Assembly (NCBI GenBank): GCA_009741485.1
Contig: CM019227.1
Span: 15,302,626 to 15,366,625, forward strand
DNA: 64,000 bases
From: Malurus cyaneus samueli
Lineage: Eukaryota; Chordata; Aves; Passeriformes; Maluridae
Direction: 5' to 3'
The stretch's first letter is position 1. The number at the start of each line of letters is the position of its first letter. Both the position numbers and the translations under genes were made by a program. Below the pieces are notes generated by a model, which saw only the letters and a list, made by a program, of their open reading frames with translations, was not told the DNA's origin and did no database searches. Positions 59,796 through 64,000 of the stretch are shown here, piece after piece.

Positions 59796-61789
59796 CCAGA
59801 CACCCAGACAGTGCTATTGGGTGTTGGCTCAGCCACCTGCTCTGCATTTCCAGTGTCACCACTCTTGGTCACCCATCCCAATACCCAGCCTGGGACCCCA
59901 CAGAGCTGTCAGAGCCCTGCCAGACCCTCACTGAGCGGTGCCTTTCACTCCCTGTCTGCCCCTTTAGGGGTGAGCACAGTGCCTGAATGAGCTTTCCATC
60001 ATTCAGCCAGGTCCTCCTAATTCCCCAAAATCCCTGATGAGTTGAAGAATTCCCCAGCAGCCAGGTACTGCTGTCAGAGCCCACCAAAGCCAAAGCTCAC
60101 CCTCACATGGCTTGGCCCCATCACTGAGGCGACCCTGCTCAGGATTCACCCAATGATCTAATTATTCCTGCTCAGGATTCATCCAATAATCGAGGTATTC
60201 CTGATATTTCTGGTGTTGGCTCCCAGGTGTTGGACTGACAGGTGGAGAAGGAATGCAAAATACATCTCTGCTTCCCCAAAAGCATCCAGAGCAAGCTAAA
60301 ACACCCAAACTCTCTGGAATTTTGTGCATTAGAAATCTCTGGGTGATGGTGCAATGGGTATTTAGCAAAAGGGAAAACAATGTTCAAACGACAAAAGTTT
60401 TTTTCTTCAAAATTTCAAAACTATGGAGGATGAGGAAGTTTTCTAACAAATAACACTGAATACAACTTTCTTGCAAGTTTTCCATGTGTTTATGGCATTT
60501 TGTTTTAAATAAGCATTTCAGGGGATACAGGAGAGGCTCAGACTAGACATTTGAAATCAGTGTTAGCCTCCAGAATGTGGGACACTCACAATGTAAATTG
60601 AATTCTACATCATGGCATGTACAGCAGACAAATTAATTTGCACAGGTTACCTGCCTTCCAGCAGCTCCCCAGATTTTCATGGCCTGTGCAACACTTGAAA
60701 GGTTTGCTCCAGCCCACCTTCCCCCTGCTCTGCACTCAGATGATTCTGTTATATAGGTCAAATCCTCTGGCAGAAAAGACCCACATCTTTTTGTGAGATA
60801 TATAAGGCCAGAGATGTTAACTTTTTAAAGCCCTACCAACCCCATGACAATTATTTCAATTTCTTGTAAAGGTCTTTAAATAGATCAGCTTAGTAAATGA
60901 TTATGAGGCACTTTCCTGTTGAAAACCCTCTTTCCATGGTGAGCCAGGGCTGCTAATTCCCATTTTAAGGAAGCACCTGAAACCTGTGCCCCATTTCCTA
61001 CAGTAGCCAAACATCTCATTTTTCAGTGTCTGAAAAATGCACAGACAAATCTGCACATGCCCTGTGCTCACTAATGACACCAACCTTTCCCTGGAAAAAC
61101 TGAATATTAATATCCTACTGGATAATAGTGATACCTACATTTTAATGATTTTCCATGTCAGCTGTTAAAAACTATTCACCTGTTTAACAGTGCACCCCCA
61201 GATTACATGGACACAGCTGAAGAAAAAATAAAATGAGCTTCAGAGGTTATAATTAAAGCAGAGGGCTTGAGAAAAAAGAGGACAGAAACAAAAAATATCT
61301 TAATGATCTGAACTTTCTAATCCCTTCAATACCATAATAAACATTAAATAATCTAACTGCAAAATTCCTGTTAAACAGCTACGGAAATCAGAACATTTCT
61401 GAGCTTGAATCTGAGAAATTAGGGTGTTTTTTTTTTTCCATTTTGTTTCCAATTCTGAATATTCTCCTATTAATGTTAGATTTGATTATTAATATGGATA
61501 TTACGGCTTCATGTAGCTTTTCAAAGCTGCACAACTTCTGATTTATTCCATGTAAGGCTCACATCATTCACACATTTTCATATTTTCTCATTAGGTAAGT
61601 TGTGAGCTCTCAATGGTCAAGGTGAAAGCTCTACTGAAAAAAGTACTTTCAAAAGAGGAAAACATTAAATCTATTATGCATCCTGGAAAAATACTGTCAA
61701 GTTTTTCAATAAAAATCAAATATACAGATGGTCTGCTTTCTCCAGTGTAGTTGGGCATGTGAAGGGTACAGGTCCAAAGAGCTTTGGCT
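59796..61789. other. single-copy DNA, no gene seen
   Basis: 59.8-60.3 kb is GC-richer and includes a 33-bp tandem duplication (separate entry). The remainder is AT-rich. An isolated donor-like AGGTAAGT occurs at 61593 without any exon evidence. Confidence 0.6.
60134..60199. repeat. 33-bp tandem duplication
   Basis: Two units starting CCTGCTCAGGATTCA at 60134 and 60167, differing at a handful of bases toward the end of the unit. A third CCTGAT start at 60200 does not continue the repeat. Confidence 0.9.
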
Positions 61790-62640
61790 TGTGCAAAGCT
61801 ACCTCATTTAATGTGAGACATTCTAAATACATTAATTGGCATGATATTGCCCAGGATAAACTGATATAAAATCTGTTATCACTTTGATCACGTAAACAAC
61901 ATCAAAATTAGCACAAGTGGAAGAGGAGCACTGCAAAATTAACAATGCATCTTTGCCTCTGATGTGTTCAAGCCACAATGAGCTTACTGAGTTTGAGCAA
62001 TTAAAATAATTTGTTTATTGATGCTATTGGATTTGGACAGATATAAAGGAGGTAACAGGATCATAAAGGAGTACAGACAACCCAAAGTGATACATTAAAT
62101 CACCACAATCACAAAATTCAAGATCTGAAACTGGTAGGCATATAGGGGAATATAAATTATGACAGTTCTGAGCACTAAAAGCATTTGTGAGTTGATAGGG
62201 AATGAAAATTTAAATAAAACTATTTCCTGGCCTGCTCAGCCATAGCAATGTTCGTTTGTTTGTATTCTTTGTAATTTAGCTGCTTGACAACTTCATTCAA
62301 CCTTCAGCAGCAAACACAGGTATTGATTATCTCTGAGCACCCTAATGGCTGCAGACTGGGACACAAACCATAAAAGCAGAGTTTCTGGTTACAAGTGAAA
62401 TTATAGTTTGCCCTACAAGATTGCACAATAAATCAGAGAACAAATCAGCCAACACAGGGCTCTGGGGTCACCCAAGTGATGTTGACACATTACAATAATG
62501 AGAACTCGGAACACCTCATGCCCTATTGATTTTTAAGCTGAATCATTGCTACTGCAGGAGATTACAGGAGTGTGTACTGGAATCATGGCCCACGTGGGAG
62601 ATGCTGATGAAAAACACAAACAATTGCACCAAAATAGTTC
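61790..62640. promoter_or_regulatory. candidate conserved non-coding element cluster
   Basis: Repeat-free sequence with TTATCACTTTGATCACGTAA, GAGCAATTAAAATAATTTG, TTTATTGATGCTATTGG, CATAGCAATGTTCG, GTATTGATTATCTCTG and ACATTACAATAATGAG. These comprise TAAT/ATTA, SOX-like ACAAT and GATA-like words at high density, without simple-sequence character. No coding frame of note. Inference only. Confidence 0.32.
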
Positions 62641-63961
62641 TTTACCTGTATCTATCATAACCCTTCTCTCTTTCTCCCTCCCCAAGGTCTCAGACTGCAA
62701 CTCAATCAGCATTTAACTGCTTAACTTCCTCACTTTAAACAACTTGCCTATTTTCTTCTTCACCTACATTAATCTTGTAGATGCGTAATGTAGACTTGAA
62801 GTGACACTTGAAAACATCTCACAGAAATATCAGAAAACCGAGACCACAAGAAATGCTTTTCAATGTTCCAAGCAGCTTTCCTGTTTTCACTCAGCATGAA
62901 ATTATTCTGTGCTATCAAAACAATCCCAATAATCACCAACTTATTTTCAATGCACGGTGGAGAATGCAATATGTGACCACCTAGAGCCTTGCCACCAGCT
63001 AAAGAACAAAATTGCTTCTCTTTTTTTTGCTCCTTCTACTTCCACTTGATAGAGGAGAGAACCAAGAAGCTGTCAGAGAGGTGACCAGTGACACCAGATG
63101 ATTGCAGCCCTGTCACGACAGAAGGAGCAGTTATAATTTGCTCTGCAGCCAATTACTTGAGGAACACATCGTTTTGCTTAAGGGGAGAAAATAATACTCC
63201 AGGATCCCTCCCAGCCCGGAGGGCTCTTGCTGCACCACAGAGGTGCAAGGAAAGAGAGAAACTATTTAACTAAAACCCCCACAGTAAATAAACTTTGAAA
63301 TTTGTGGATTATTCTTGTCAATAAGTACTTTTTGAGTGCTGCAATGGTGTTCGGAGTGAAGGCTAAATGTTCATCAGCTGTCAAGACACAAGAAAGAAAG
63401 GGCCAACTTGGACTAAGAGAAGGAATCACTCTGGGAAGAACGAGGTAACCTATGGCAAAGAGAAGAAACTTTTACCTCTCGGTGCACTTCCCAGTGAGAG
63501 GGATTAGACAGTTAAATATATCCTGAGGATTAGCTCCTGTTAGGCTCCTCAGAGATATGTTTTTAATCAGCAGCTCTGCACTTGGCATTTACTCCTTTAG
63601 GGAGGGGGGAAATGTTCAAATTATTTCTTCTTCCATTTGAAATTCAGTGCCATCAGCAAAGCTCCGAAGAAAGAGGGAACAGAAGGGCACAGAATCTCAA
63701 TTTATGGAAGAGCCCCATCCTTACAGGTTCCTCTCCATTTTTCAGGTGCTTATCCTCAACCCAGTTTTCAGAGAGTTGTGATTCCTGACCTTGCCTGCAG
63801 TGTGGATTCAGACAGAAGGGAGGAAGCAGCATCAGCAGCAGCAGGGAGGTTTTTAAAGGAATGCAGGTGTTTGTGTTTGTGCAGGTGTGTGAGGATGCAG
63901 CTGTGCACACACACACACACACACACACAGCCTCTCTGCCACCACCACAGCAGCTGCAGTA
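62641..63961. other. single-copy DNA, no gene seen
   Basis: 63.04-63.2 and 63.3-63.6 kb have an even, motif-rich texture (for example GCCAATTACTTGAGG, TTTTTAATCAGCAG) and might belong to a further conserved element. No exon recognised. A CA microsatellite at 63906 is listed separately. Confidence 0.55.
63906..63929 (+). repeat. (CA)n microsatellite, 12 units
   Basis: Uninterrupted CA run of 24 bases close to the window end. Confidence 0.95.
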
Positions 63962-64000
63962 TTTTTTTTTTTGTTCTTCCCTCTGTCCTTTTTCCCCCAG
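63962..64000 (+). promoter_or_regulatory. strong 3' splice-site match at the window edge
   Basis: A pyrimidine tract of about 37 bases, broken only by G at 63973 and 63985, ends in CCCCCAG exactly at 64000. This is an excellent acceptor consensus on the plus strand, so an exon might begin at 64001. If so, at least the end of the window is intron. Poly-pyrimidine plus CAG also arises by chance, and the downstream sequence is not visible. Confidence 0.4.

Noticed and set aside
59315..59881. Phe-rich minus-strand frames, membrane-protein-like in appearance
   Set aside because: They translate the A-rich tract; the hydrophobicity is caused by TTT codons. The same applies to the frames over 17883-18152 and 31895-32190.
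61593..61600. AGGTAAGT donor-like motif
   Set aside because: A single consensus donor without an adjoining open exon; such words recur by chance (similar ones at 5740 and 50409).

Overview
The window reads as vertebrate, most likely bird, non-coding DNA. The evidence is two clear 3' ends of CR1 LINEs (at 29.9 and 34.6 kb), the dominant avian retrotransposon, in a sequence that is otherwise poor in interspersed repeats, AT-rich and CpG-poor, with one candidate retroviral LTR (53.0-53.5 kb). A songbird is my best guess, from the style of the CR1 tails and the LTR; this is recall, not a search result. I found no protein-coding exon, tRNA, rRNA or recognisable small RNA. Every long open frame is either a stop-free tandem repeat, a low-complexity tract, or an unrecognised frame of a length that chance allows.

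Layout. 1-18 kb: AT-rich single-copy DNA with short A-rich tracts, an AT-rich hairpin-prone block at 9.0 kb, a 59-bp sequence present twice (1.24 and 4.88 kb), and a possible CR1 scrap at 11.6 kb. 18-30 kb: more single-copy DNA with an A-rich tract, an 11-bp array (22.3 kb), a 19-bp minisatellite (25.05 kb) and several stretches that look like conserved non-coding elements. 30-35 kb: CR1 copy, A-rich tract, 21-bp minisatellite (32.4 kb), a long enhancer-like stretch (33.2-34.3 kb) and a second CR1. 35-49 kb: 23-bp minisatellite (40.3 kb), a 10-N assembly gap (42.77 kb), a triple CATTAATGA cluster (44.96 kb), a 78-bp tandem duplication (46.1 kb) and a 50-bp minisatellite (48.7-49.3 kb) carrying repeated G-quadruplex motifs on the minus strand. 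49-54 kb: the most regulatory-looking part, with homeodomain-type motif clusters, an orphan CpG-island-like segment (52.18-52.86 kb), a 38-bp poly(T) and the candidate LTR. 54-64 kb: single-copy DNA, a 300-bp A-rich tract (59.5 kb), CA microsatellites, another enhancer-like stretch (61.8-62.6 kb), and a strong 3' splice-site match on the last bases of the window.

Interpretation. The pattern (no exons, scattered TAAT-rich blocks with locally retained CpGs, few transposons) fits an intergenic desert or a long intron near a developmental gene; I cannot name the locus. I found no new multi-gene system. The best leads are the orphan CpG-rich segment beside the LTR, the G-quadruplex minisatellite and the motif clusters. 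All conservation statements are inference from sequence texture, because no alignment could be run.
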